NCBI GenBank assembly: GCA_037951165.1
Contig: JBBDHG010000057.1
Location: 13,699,501-13,763,500 of the forward strand
DNA length: 64,000 nt
Source: Lophius americanus
Lineage: Eukaryota > Chordata > Actinopteri > Lophiiformes > Lophiidae
Reading direction: 5' to 3'
Positions within the stretch are counted from its first letter, which is position 1. Each line of letters opens with the position of its first letter. The position numbers and the translations under genes are program-made. This document shows, piece by piece, positions 51,220-62,400 of the stretch. The notes under the pieces are model-generated. The model made no database searches. It was not told the origin of the DNA and saw only the letters and a program-made list of their open reading frames with translations.

Positions 51220-51954
51220 GGACAGATGCCGACCTACTGCCTAGGAGGGACTACACACATCTGTCTGAATAAATTAGTCACACCTCTGGGTGGACTCGAC
51301 GCAGTCCCTCGCTGCTACGTGAATGGAACCTGCTTCACATCAGAATTGAGACACTGTTGCTCCTAGTTGATTCCTTTCAAGATCATCTTCATGAGCTGCT
51401 CAGACATCCACTGTGCAGCTTTAGGCCTGGTGTGTTTGTGTGGAGATGTGCACTTATGCCTGTGAGAGCCAATTTTAGTTTCAGACATAGGGATTGAAGG
51501 AGGATGTTTTGTAAGTTAAGGTTGGTACTGTATGTATAATCTCTGTCTGAGCAAAATATTATGTTAGAAAACCTTTACTGAGAGCACTTCTTAATTTAAT
51601 CCTCAAATCATGTTGTTTTTCAAATGTAATATGTGAAGTTCAACTACCTGACAGACAGAATTGAGTAATAAAACTGTAATCCAATGTCAGAATCACACTG
51701 GTGACAGTTGCAATAACACAGCTGAATAAATAATCAACTTAAAAAAAAATCTCTTAAATTGATAACAAAATCATAATCTTGATGTTGAATAAAATGTTCA
51801 TTCAGATGAAGCCTTTGTTTCTTTTCTGGTAAGAGCTTGGTAGCTCTTTGCTCTCAAAAACCTGATCTCACCTTCCTTTAATAGATGCCAATTCTTTCTT
51901 GATATAGTGAGTTTGATTTATCCTGATAAAAGGGAACTTGTCTCTCTTCTAGCA

Positions 51955-51956
<2 letters not shown>

Positions 51957-51985
<29 letters not shown>
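51957..51985 (+). repeat. Homopolymer run of 29 C
   Basis: An uninterrupted C run in the region downstream of timmdc1 (G run on the other strand). Such length is rare, mutable and hard to sequence, so the exact count is uncertain. Confidence 0.95.
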
Positions 51986-51986
<1 letters not shown>

Positions 51987-52654
51987 TTCTTTTCCACATG
52001 TCTGTGAGTAGTGTGCTCCGGACTGTGCCCTTTGGGCTTTTCAACAACTAGGTCAAACATAGCCTTGGTCCCTGCTGTAAAACACATGTGACATACCCAC
52101 AGCTGGGGTCCAGGATACAGCAGTGACTGCCGAAGTATACATAGACCGCCAATAGAAAGGGATGGATGAACTGCTTCAAGTGAGAGACTGAACAGCTTGA
52201 TCAGTGATGTTAACTTCAGGTCAAAAATAAAGAGAATAGTTCAACGGTATGTTAAATATCAATGTCTGAATAATTGAGGCACACTGGATCAGAAATACAT
52301 GATTACTTGAGGGGGGGGGGAGCAAAATAAAACATAAAAAAGACGCTTAAGCATTGAACTATCAAAGGATTTCTCTAAATTGCTTGTTGAATGACAGTGC
52401 TAGTTAAACTTGGGTTCTCAGCTCCTACTGTTGGTGGTTTAGTGGAACTGCATATGTAACCTAATAAGAATTATACAGTATAATCACATTTACTGTAATC
52501 CATGACAGTTTCTCCTAACATTACCAGCTGACACAAAAACAAGTAAACTGTTCATTATTCCTTTTTCTTGTTTTAAAGTATTTCACAGTCTTTTCACATT
52601 AAAAACGAATAAAACTGTGTGGAAATGTGGCAATGGTGGCGTTAGACGTTTTAG

Positions 52655-52725
52655 CACTTTGAGATTTGATCCAAATGTAAAGTGCATTATAAATTAAATG
52701 TTTTATTATTATTATTATTATTAGA
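52655..52725 (+). repeat. Tail remnant of an L2-type LINE
   Basis: The phrases agcactttgagatttgatcc and aaagtgcattataaattaaa, then (ATT)n. Only the tail is present. Confidence 0.75.
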
Positions 52726-53306
52726 CAAGAGTCTAATCAAATATTTATTTTATAATATAGTTTAAACCTGTTTTACATTTACCTGAAGCTAGAGTAATGT
52801 TTAAACAAATGTTTTTTTATTATGAACGGCATCATTAAAACATTTTAGATTTGGCTTCCCTTCATGTGTCAACACCAATGAACTTTGAGTAGTGCACGTG
52901 ATTACCTCTTTAGGAGAGTCCAGTTGCGTCGTGCTGCCTTCAGGAGCTACTCGTACATATTAGTTCGCAGAAGTTTCTTGTGAAATTTAATTAGATTTTT
53001 TTGTTGTTGTAACATTCACGTCAGTAAAATGTGGATATGAAGTTACTTAAAAAAATAAATTGTAGCTTTGTGCCTCATGAACCAAAGCCCCTGATAAATA
53101 GCCTAATGAATATCGATTGATGCCAAAGTTATTAATTTATTCCTCCTTTTTTCAAAGTGCAACATACCCTGAATGTTCAGTCTCACAATAATTTTGAAGA
53201 AAGTCATTTTTGTTAATGTTCTCTGATAAAACATCACCTGCAAAGGTAGCTAACACGTGACAGTGTACTTGTTACTGTCCGAAAGTCATCTTTACGTGAT
53301 GTCATT

Positions 53307-53351
53307 GAACTACTAATGTAGTAGGGGTTAGTTAGAACTACTAATGTAGTA
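53307..53351 (+). repeat. 17-bp direct repeat upstream of abcc4
   Basis: The sequence gaactactaatgtagta occurs at 53307-53323 and again, identically, at 53335-53351. Each copy is itself nearly palindromic. They lie 84-128 bases before the abcc4 ATG. Confidence 0.8.
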
Positions 53352-53434
53352 AATTACCAGCCAGCCGTGCGTTTATGACAATACTGCTCTTTGCTGAGGG
53401 TTGAGTCTCCATCGCCAAGAGCTCAACCAGCCGA

Positions 53435-56400
53435 ATGGATGCCGATATGAGTCTGGAGAGTAATAAGGACGGTTGTAAACACAACCCGCTGGAAAGTGCC
53501 AGCTTCCTGTCGAAGGTGTTCGTATGGTGAGTTTACCTTCAGGTAGATAAAGTTGCAGCATGGTTCGGTTCTAGTGGCGATCGAGGTAACCATTAGTGAA
53601 AATCTTAATTCTGGTGCCAGTCGAAACTCAAAATTTATTATCAGCCATTGCTGTTGTTCTTTTCTTCTTTTTTTTTACGATTTAAAGCCAACTTCATTTA
53701 ATAAGTTTGAAATGTAATCCTTTTCCCTTTTAATGACCTTCTCAACCGTTTGGTTGACCACGTTTTGATTTACTATTTCTTAAGAAAAATGTGCTGAACC
53801 TGTTTATGGTACTACCAATTGGCATCATGTATATGCAGAAGAGTATGGGGCCGAATATGGAGCCCTGGGGGAGACCATGGGTCAAAGGAGTCACAGAGGA
53901 GGAAGCATTAAGTTCATCTATTAATAATAATAATAATACATTTAATTTATAATGCACTTTACATTTGGATCAAATCTCAAAGTGCTAAGCAATAGGCTTT
54001 TTTTGATTTGATTTGATTTGATTTGATTTTAACTTTTTTGGCATATTAAAGCATGTGAAGACTTACTTAACAGAATTATGAAACTGGATACAACCCAGAA
54101 AATTCTAAATAGCGTTTAATAGTTCTCTAAAAACATGCTTTGTCGAAAGGAGTTAATCTGGTTAAAATGGACACATTTTCGTGTTATGGTCATTTCAAAA
54201 TCCGCTTAACTGTTTACTTTCAACGAGGACCACATTTTTTTTTTTTTGCAATTCCGCTGCTTAAAAAAATATAACTTTTCTGACTGAAAAGAACAAACAA
54301 ATACTTGTTGGACATCTCTACACCTAGTAATTAAAATTAATCAAAAAAATAAGGAAAACGGTGGTTTTTTCCCTTTTCTCTATTGTCAATGGGTTAAAAA
54401 GTGACAAACTGCAGTATAAATGTTCCAGAGAGTAGTAAAGAGAGAAATACATACTGTTCTTTTTTTCCCTGTGTGAAGATTTCCATCTTTAAGTTTGGTG
54501 AGAATCCAAATGTAAACCCATGAGGTTTTGTCAATTCCCTTGATATTGCTAGAGATACTGATTAGGTTTTACAGCACAAAAACACATTTTCCCAACTTGT
54601 TTTATGCAAATTGTGCTCAAAATATTTTGTCAGAACAGGTTAAATGTAATCAATGCATTAGAACTGTAACATGGATTAAAACTCAGTGTTATGGAATCCA
54701 AGCCAAAGCTTTGAGCTAGGTGAGCGAGGTGTATCATCAGGAAAACCCGTCGACTCCCTTGCCTTTTATGCGAGACCACACATGACAGTCGGACGCATTC
54801 CTTACTTTAGATAATTAATCTATTTATTTTCAGTTAAAACGAGACTACAGTTGAACAAAACGTGCCATGGCGACTCTTTAGAAGAGAAAGGTAGACGCAG
54901 AATGTCGCGGTTTTCTAGAGAAATGGACGGAAGATTATTTCTGTGTGATAATAAAAGGTAAGCCAGTGTGCCTAGTTTGTGGAGACACACTTGCAGTGAT
55001 GAAGAAGGCTAATCTTGAGCGTCATAACAGCACGAAACATGCTTCTGAAAAAGGTTAACGCTCTTTGACAGCGTTTGGGTTCCTTTCAAGCAGGTCCTTT
55101 CAAGACCACAAGCTGACCAAGACAACGTTATGTCTTCTATTGTTGTGAGTGAACTAATCACCAAGAAACTGAAACCTCATTCATAAGGTGAATCTGTGAA
55201 GGAGTGCTTTGCTGCCGCTACGGAGCTGGGATTACAGCTGCATTTGACATGAGGGAGTAAATGTTGTCTTTGAAAGCCTTGCATGGCACTACCAAAGGTG
55301 AGGATTTGTTTGAGCAAGTTGTTTTGGCTGTGAACAAATTTGACCTGCAGTTTGACAAGTTAAGCAGCCTGATAACGGACGGAGCCCTCGCCATGGTGGG
55401 TAGCAAAAAGGATTGATTGCATTGGTCAGAAAAGAAATTGGAATTCTCAGTCTCGATTCCAAGTGAGTTACTTGTATGCCACTTTATTATACACCAAGAG
55501 AGCCTATGTGCCCATTCCATGAAGTTAAACAATGTGATGACTATTTTTGTTTCCATCATAAACTTCATCAAAAGCAGATGACTAGACAGCTGTCAGTTTT
55601 ATGAGCTACTGAGTGAGCTTGAGTCAGAGTACAGAGATCTGGTTTACCACTGTGAGGTGCTGTGGCTGAGTCGTGCACATATGTTGTGGAACTCAGTGAT
55701 AACAAGTAGTTGTGTGAATTGGGCTTCATGATGGACATTTCAGAGCACCTCTTAGACCTGAAAGTCAAACTCTTCTTCTCTGCTTTCAAATTTGAAATAA
55801 TTTGAAGTCAAACTAAAGCTTTGACAAGTGCAACTGGAAAAGGGAAACTCTGTGCACTTTCCCACTCTGCAAGAGCAAAAACTTGCTGGATAACCTGAAT
55901 ATGCTGGTGAGTGTGCAAAACTCCTCCAGGCCTTTTGAGAGTGGTTTCAGGACATGGAAAGTAACCAAAAGGAACTGAACATATTTGCAACGCCTTTCAA
56001 TGTGGAACCAGCTGATTTCCTGACAACCTACAGCACAAAATGATTTAGCTGCAAAGTAATGATGAACTCAGAGCTAGGGACGACAACCTCCCTTTGCTTG
56101 AGTTCTACAAACTGTAAGTTCGTGCTGAGGATTCCCCCATTCTGGGGAGACATGCACTGAAGTTCGCATCACTATTTTGTACAACTACCTGGAAAACCAG
56201 TTGGGATTAGCATCGTCCATCCAGCCTTCACATTAATTATAATAATAATAATAATACATTTAATTTATAATGCACTTAACATTTGGATCAAATCTCAAAG
56301 TGCTACAAAGTAAACGCAGATAAAAGCATCAATAAAAATAAAATAATAACTAGGAAAATTTTTCAAATGTGTAAATTGTCTGTGGAGCCCTCAGATGGTC

Positions 56401-59400
56401 AGGGAGGGCATTCCACAGACGGGGGGCAGCAGAACAGAAGGCCCGATCATCCATGGGGCTGAGCTTAGTCCGGGGAAGGAGGAGGCGGTATGAGTGGGTA
56501 CAACGGAGGGATGGTGTTGAGTTCAGAGGGGTGAGTAGTTCTTTTAGGTAGGGGGGTGCGTTACCATGGATGCACTGGTGAGTGAGGAGAGAGATCTTAT
56601 AATCAATCCTGCTGGAGATGGGAAGCCAATGAAGGGAATGAAGAACGGGGGTGATGTGTTCTCTCTTATAAGGATCCTTGCAGCACTGTTTTGAACATAT
56701 TGTAGTCTTTGAAGACTTTTATCAGGGATCCCGATGAGAAGTGCGTTACAGTAATCCAGTCTGGAGTAGACAAACGCGTGAACCAGTGAAGAAGAACGGA
56801 GTTTGGAAATATTTCTGAGATGATGAAAGGAGATCTTGCAGATGTGGGATTCAAAAGTGAGTTGAGGGTTGAATCTTACGCCGAGGTTGGTGACTGATGA
56901 AGAAAGGGGAATGTCGTGACCAGAGAAGGTAATACTGGTTATGGAGGAATACTGGGTCTGATGAGGGGTGCCAATTAAAATAGCTTCGGTTTTGGAGCCG
57001 TTCAACTGGAGAAAGTTGTTTTTCATCCACACCTTTATCTCCTCCAGACAAGCGTGGAGAGTTGACGAGAGTCGGAGATGAGGATGGAGAGGCTGCAGAG
57101 GAACACGTGTCAGTTTTTATGTAGATTTGCGTGTCATCATCGTAGCAATGTAATGAGAGTCCATATCGACTGATGACACGGCCAAGAGGGAGCATGTACA
57201 GTATGAAGAGAATGGGGCCATGGACTGATCCCTGGGGGACCTCACAGGTGACGGTGTGTGTCCGGGACCTTGAACTTCCAAGGGAAATGTATTCTGTTCT
57301 GTCGGTGAAGTAGGATTGAAACCAGTTTAGGGCGGTGGCAGTGAGTCCAGTGGTGTGATGTATGCGGTGTAGAAGTATTCCGTGGTCAACTGTGTCGAAA
57401 GCAGACTGACAAATCAAGGAGAATCAGGAGGGAAGGTGAACCAGCATCTGCTGCCATCCGTAGGTCATTAGTGACTCTAAGCAGAGCTGTTTCTGTGTTG
57501 TGGGCGGAGCGGAAACCAGACTGAAATGTTTCAAAGAGGTTGTTATATTTGAGGTGTTCCTGGAGGTGGGCAGCAACTTCTTTTTCCAGAACTTTGGAGA
57601 GGAATGGGAGTTTGGAAATGGGCCTGTAATATGCAAAAACTTCTGTATCAAGAGTAGGTTTTTTGAGGAGTGGTCTGATTATGGTGGCTTTTAGTCCAGA
57701 TGGAACAAAGCCAGCCTGGAGGGATCGGTTTATTACAGCGGTGATCAGTGGACTGATGGTAGAGATTTTAGTTTTCACTAGGGGTGTAGGAAAGGGGTCG
57801 AGGGCACAGTTGGAGGTCTTCATTGTCCGGATGATAAACTCAACCTCTTGCTGTGAGATTTCTGGGAAGCACTTTAGAGGCTGGGAGATCTCAAACTGTG
57901 AGTAAGCAGTTTGAGATCTCAATTTTTGAGCATTGCGTCAATTTTTGATTTGAAGAAAGCCATGAAATTATTACAGTGCTCTTCTGTAATTTCTGTAAGT
58001 GGAGGAGTTTGTGGTTTAAGAAGATGATTGATGGTGGAAAACAGCTGCTTAGAATTTCCAGGACTGGTTTTGATAATGTCCGAGTAGAAAAGTTACCGAG
58101 CCTCTCTAAGGGACTTTGAGTAGACCTTTTTAGCATTTTTATTTTTCCTTCATAGCCTTTTTAGCATTTTTAACATTAGGTGAGTCTGAAATTATAATAA
58201 TAATTATCTTTATTAATATAGCACCTTTCATACCATAAAATGCAATTCGAAGTGCTTTACATACAGTGAATATAAAAAACAGGAACAGAATATTTTTTAA
58301 AACTAAACTATTAGATATAGAAAGAATTAAAAGAATAAGAAGAAACAAGATAATACATAAATTAAAATAGGTAAGTGCCCTCCAAAGGCAACACTTTTTG
58401 GCTTTTCTTCCAAAAATTGACATTGTTGCTTATGTATAATAATTAAATGTACATTTAATTTTTCCTCATCTCTTTAAAAAAGGATTTTTAAAGAGATGAG
58501 GACAAAAGACAGATTATCAGTTAACTGAGTGTTTATTTGAACTAAACCCCAGTATAACTATCAACTCAAAAGGGTCTACAAAAGGAAGCCACTCTGCAAC
58601 AAAAGCAGAAAGTTAAACCCAAACATATCCCAACAATAAATGAAACGTACAGACTTTCAGACAGGAAAATAATCTCTTTTAACAGAGCAAATATCTCCCA
58701 ACACAGCAGAAGTCTCTTCATACAGCAGCACTGTTGTTACACTCACTCACTGTCCATCCACACCACTGTCAAACAGGCTTTTGAAGACAATGCCCTTTAA
58801 AAGCTATTGTCCTTAGCAGCATCCACTCTTATGCAGGCGAAGACGAGGGGAGGTCCGACCTGGAAGGGCACGGAGAAAAATACACAAGTTATACACAATC
58901 GGTCAGTAACACCCAGAGTCAATCAAAAAAGATGATAAGATAAAATGGAATTATCCTCGGTCTTGAGTGTTGGTGGCTCTGATGCTATCTTTTCTAAACA
59001 ATCCCCTTGACTGAACTCCTCAACTTAAATGTGAATTCCTGTTGAAGTGAGTTTTTTTTGGTTAGAAAAAAAGGCTTCCCCTAGTGAGTAAAATATGAAC
59101 TAGGTACTCACATTCATACAAGCTATACCTCCTCGTGTCAAATTTGGACTAAATTGGACCAACAAATCTTGTACTCGAAAACATTTGGAGATAAAGCTCC
59201 ACCTAGCAGGGCTCAAGACAAAAAAAAATCTAGGAGCCATTGGCTCCTTAACCCAAAGTATTTGGCAGTCAAATAAAATTTTCAGGAGCCAAAATATATC
59301 TATCGTAGTACATTGTTAAATTTCTGCCTTACCTCTTCTTTCCCTTGAAGTGTCTGCCTTTGTTTGCCCTGCCTCCAATTTTGTGCACAATATATTCTTT

Positions 59401-62400
59401 GCACAATATGAGTCAATAATAATAATAAAGTTTATTAGTACTGCACTTTTCATCCCATGAATCTGAGTCCTGCAGGTTTAAAAACAAAGTTTAACAAATG
59501 TGTCATGTCCAATATGTTGGAATCTTGTTACCATTTTATGTATTTATAAATAAATACATAAAATATCAAATCTTATTGAAATATGTACAATTATAATAAT
59601 ACAATCCCTGTCATTCCTATGTTTTTTTTCTTTGTCACCATACTCCTTCACTGTTTATTTTTTTAAATTATTCGAAACCCTTAGTAAACTGTTTTTTTTT
59701 ATTCTTAGTTTGTATATATCAATATTTCCGACAGGATTTAGAAAAACCGTGTGAGGTGAACATCAAATGTTCTAAGGTGGTCCTTAAGAAGAAGATTTTG
59801 TAAGTTTTTGAAGTTAAATGCATAAATCTGGTGCAGCGCAAAATTAGGAGGCTAAAGCTATGATGAACTTTGTGCTCTTCAAAAAAATATTTTACTCCAG
59901 TAAACAATCTAATCTATTTACCAACACATTGGTTGTATTGATAGGACTACTGACATGACAAAAGTCACACTAACATGGCTAATAAAAACAATAATAAAAT
60001 AATAATTGACTGGAATAGGGTGTACGTTTGAGCCATCAATTAATAGAAGCAAAGGTGATTCATTGCATTGATTCGGCTTATTTTTTTAGAAAATAAAAAA
60101 TCAATTCAGGATTCCTCCCTGATTTCTGGTATTTGCCTGCACCTTGATGCCATCAATTTTTTTTTTTAAATTCCCCTATACACCCTGGAACTACTGAGCT
60201 TCTTTGACATACAGTACATTTCCCCGCTGTAAAAACTCAGCTACTGGGTCTCCCTCAAGGGAGCCTGTCTCCCCTGCTGCCCCTCTCTCTTACAACAGTG
60301 GCGTTAATTTATTCACATTTCAAATGTAGTAACTTATGGATTCATTGTGAACCAACTGAACTAATTTAACATTAGCGATTGACTCGGGGTGAAGGGAGAT
60401 TTGCGGAGCAGTGGAGCATAAACAAATCGTGTTTTAATATTGTAGTTTGACCTACCATAACAAGCTCCCCTTGCGATATCCACAGTAAATACTTGTTGGA
60501 TGGGATTTGTTGTTCACAGATTCTCAGAGTCGCTAGTTGCTTTTTAGGAATAAATTAGAGGGTCTGAAAAGTTGCATGAAAAATCGTGCGCTCATCCGGG
60601 CCCTAAAGAAAAATTAAAGCATTCAAAGTCTGGACCTGAACCTCATTCCGATGCTACCGTAATGGGACTTGATAAAATCAGTTCATACTCACAATGCTCC
60701 AATGTAGCCGCACTGAACCAGTTCTACAAAGAAGAGTGGGCCAAAATTCCCTCTTTTCCCACTGCACAGCCATGAGAGAGACTGATCTCCAATTATCAGA
60801 TATTTTTGATTGCATTATTATACTTTTAGGTGCGGGAGGCAAATCTTTTTTCATACTGGCGATATAGGTATAATATAAGCTTTTTGCTTAATGACATAAT
60901 ACCGCATTTAGAGCAAGCTGTTTTACAGTTAATATCAAAAACTGAATCCTTCCAATGATAACAGTGAGACAACTAATATAACCTCCTCAAAGGAGGAGGT
61001 TATATTAGTTGTCTCACTGTTATCATTGGTAGGATTCAGTAACAAAACTTAGAAATATTAAATTGAAAGAGTGTGAATGCTGTGTCTTTTTTAAATCTTA
61101 ATTCATTAGTTTTTCATGAATTAATGGGCCATTATACTTGATACTGTTTTATACTTCCCTGTTTTCCTCTTTCCACTGTTTCAGTTGGTTGACCCCGCTG
61201 CTACGCCTTGGCCAGAAGAAGAGGCTGGAGCAAAGTGACATGTACCGTGTTCTTCCAGAGGATCGCTCTGAAACATTGGGAGAAGAACTACAGAGGTACT
61301 ACCTTACTAATATGAAACCACTAGACAGGCGTTAGTTCAGATACACACCTTTTGGGGTTTTTTGTATAAACTGAACAGCCATAACATTAAAACCAACTGC
61401 TTAATACAAGGATGGACCCAATATTAACTTAAAAGTCATTTGTGCTACAGTAGCTCCTCTTGGATCAAAAGCTAGCTTCCCCTACCCTCACGCATCAATG
61501 AGTCTTGGGCATATATGTAGACTCATTATTTATATATATATATAAATAATAAAATAAATATTGATTAACTGGAACGACTTGTTCCATGTTTGCATGAAAT
61601 GTCATTCATGTGTTTGCTTCTCCCCAATTTTTTTTGTTGTCATCAACTCATATGACTCTTGCTGACTTGCGCATGCCTGACATTTCAGAGCACAGATGTC
61701 TTCACATTAGAGCTAGACACATGACGTCTCAGGTCATTATAAATGTATATTGTCGAAATGACCAAATCTGGGCTCAGCAGAAAGTTGGAGTTGGGCAGTG
61801 AGGTTTGTAATGTAAAAGTATCCTCATACTCCCATTTGTCCGATGCACACCAGTGATGTCTCTGTCGCAACCCTATTTTGAAATTTATGGCTCCTCTGTT
61901 GTGACATTGCTTTCACTCCTGTCAGCACACATGAGGCAGTGAACCATTCCCATGGCCAAGGAGGTCCAAGCCGCACATATAAATCATTGAACTTGACTGG
62001 CCAAACAGTCACTCTTTCTCTCTAAACCCAGCCGGTCAATTCAAAAGGCTGCTCACCCTCAGTCGGGATCTGCTTGAGGTTTCTGCCATTTAAAAGGTTT
62101 TTATTGTCCCACTTCTGGTGTGGGAAAAGCAGGAAAAAATGTGTAATTTGTTGTGTTTTTTCAGGTTCGCTATATAAATATAATTTACTCGACGAATAAA
62201 TGCCTCCTGGACTTTTGTAATGGAGTCATTTCTAGGGTCGCAGCAAAGCCCAAGACAGACTCCAGTATGTGCAGAACTCGGCTTCCAGGGTTCTTACCCT
62301 CCTCAGGCCTTGCATCATATCACCTCAACCCTCATCCATCTTCATTTGCCCTGGATCAAGTCTAGATCAAGCATTGAATGGAAAATCCTCCGTCTCACCC

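Larger units (their letters stand above)
51220..53434. other. timmdc1 3' UTR and timmdc1-abcc4 intergenic region
   Basis: AATAAA hexamers at 51268-51273 and 51667-51672 are likely timmdc1 polyadenylation signals. A 29-C run, a 10-G run (52311-52320) and a plus-strand L2-type tail (52655-52725) follow. The last few hundred bases should hold the abcc4 promoter and 5' UTR; a 17-bp direct repeat lies there. Confidence 0.65.
53527..61184 (+). other. abcc4 intron 1 (7.7 kb), transposon-rich
   Basis: Over half of this intron is transposon-derived: an L2-type remnant (53742-53990), a hAT transposase relic (54850-56230), an L2-type LINE (56230-58140), further LINE tails (58190-58260 and about 59420), a Tc1-type transposase relic (60585-60890) and a 100-bp palindrome (60941-61040). 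A stretch at about 58500-59000 looks non-repetitive but shows nothing recognisable. Confidence 0.85.

Noticed and set aside
56544..57922. Functional reverse transcriptase gene
   Set aside because: The frame is broken into at least three parts, the active-site motif reads YDDD, and the endonuclease is missing.
60941..61040. Tc1 terminal inverted repeats as the cause of the palindrome
   Set aside because: The arms do not resemble Tc1 ends, and the element relic stops before the palindrome begins.
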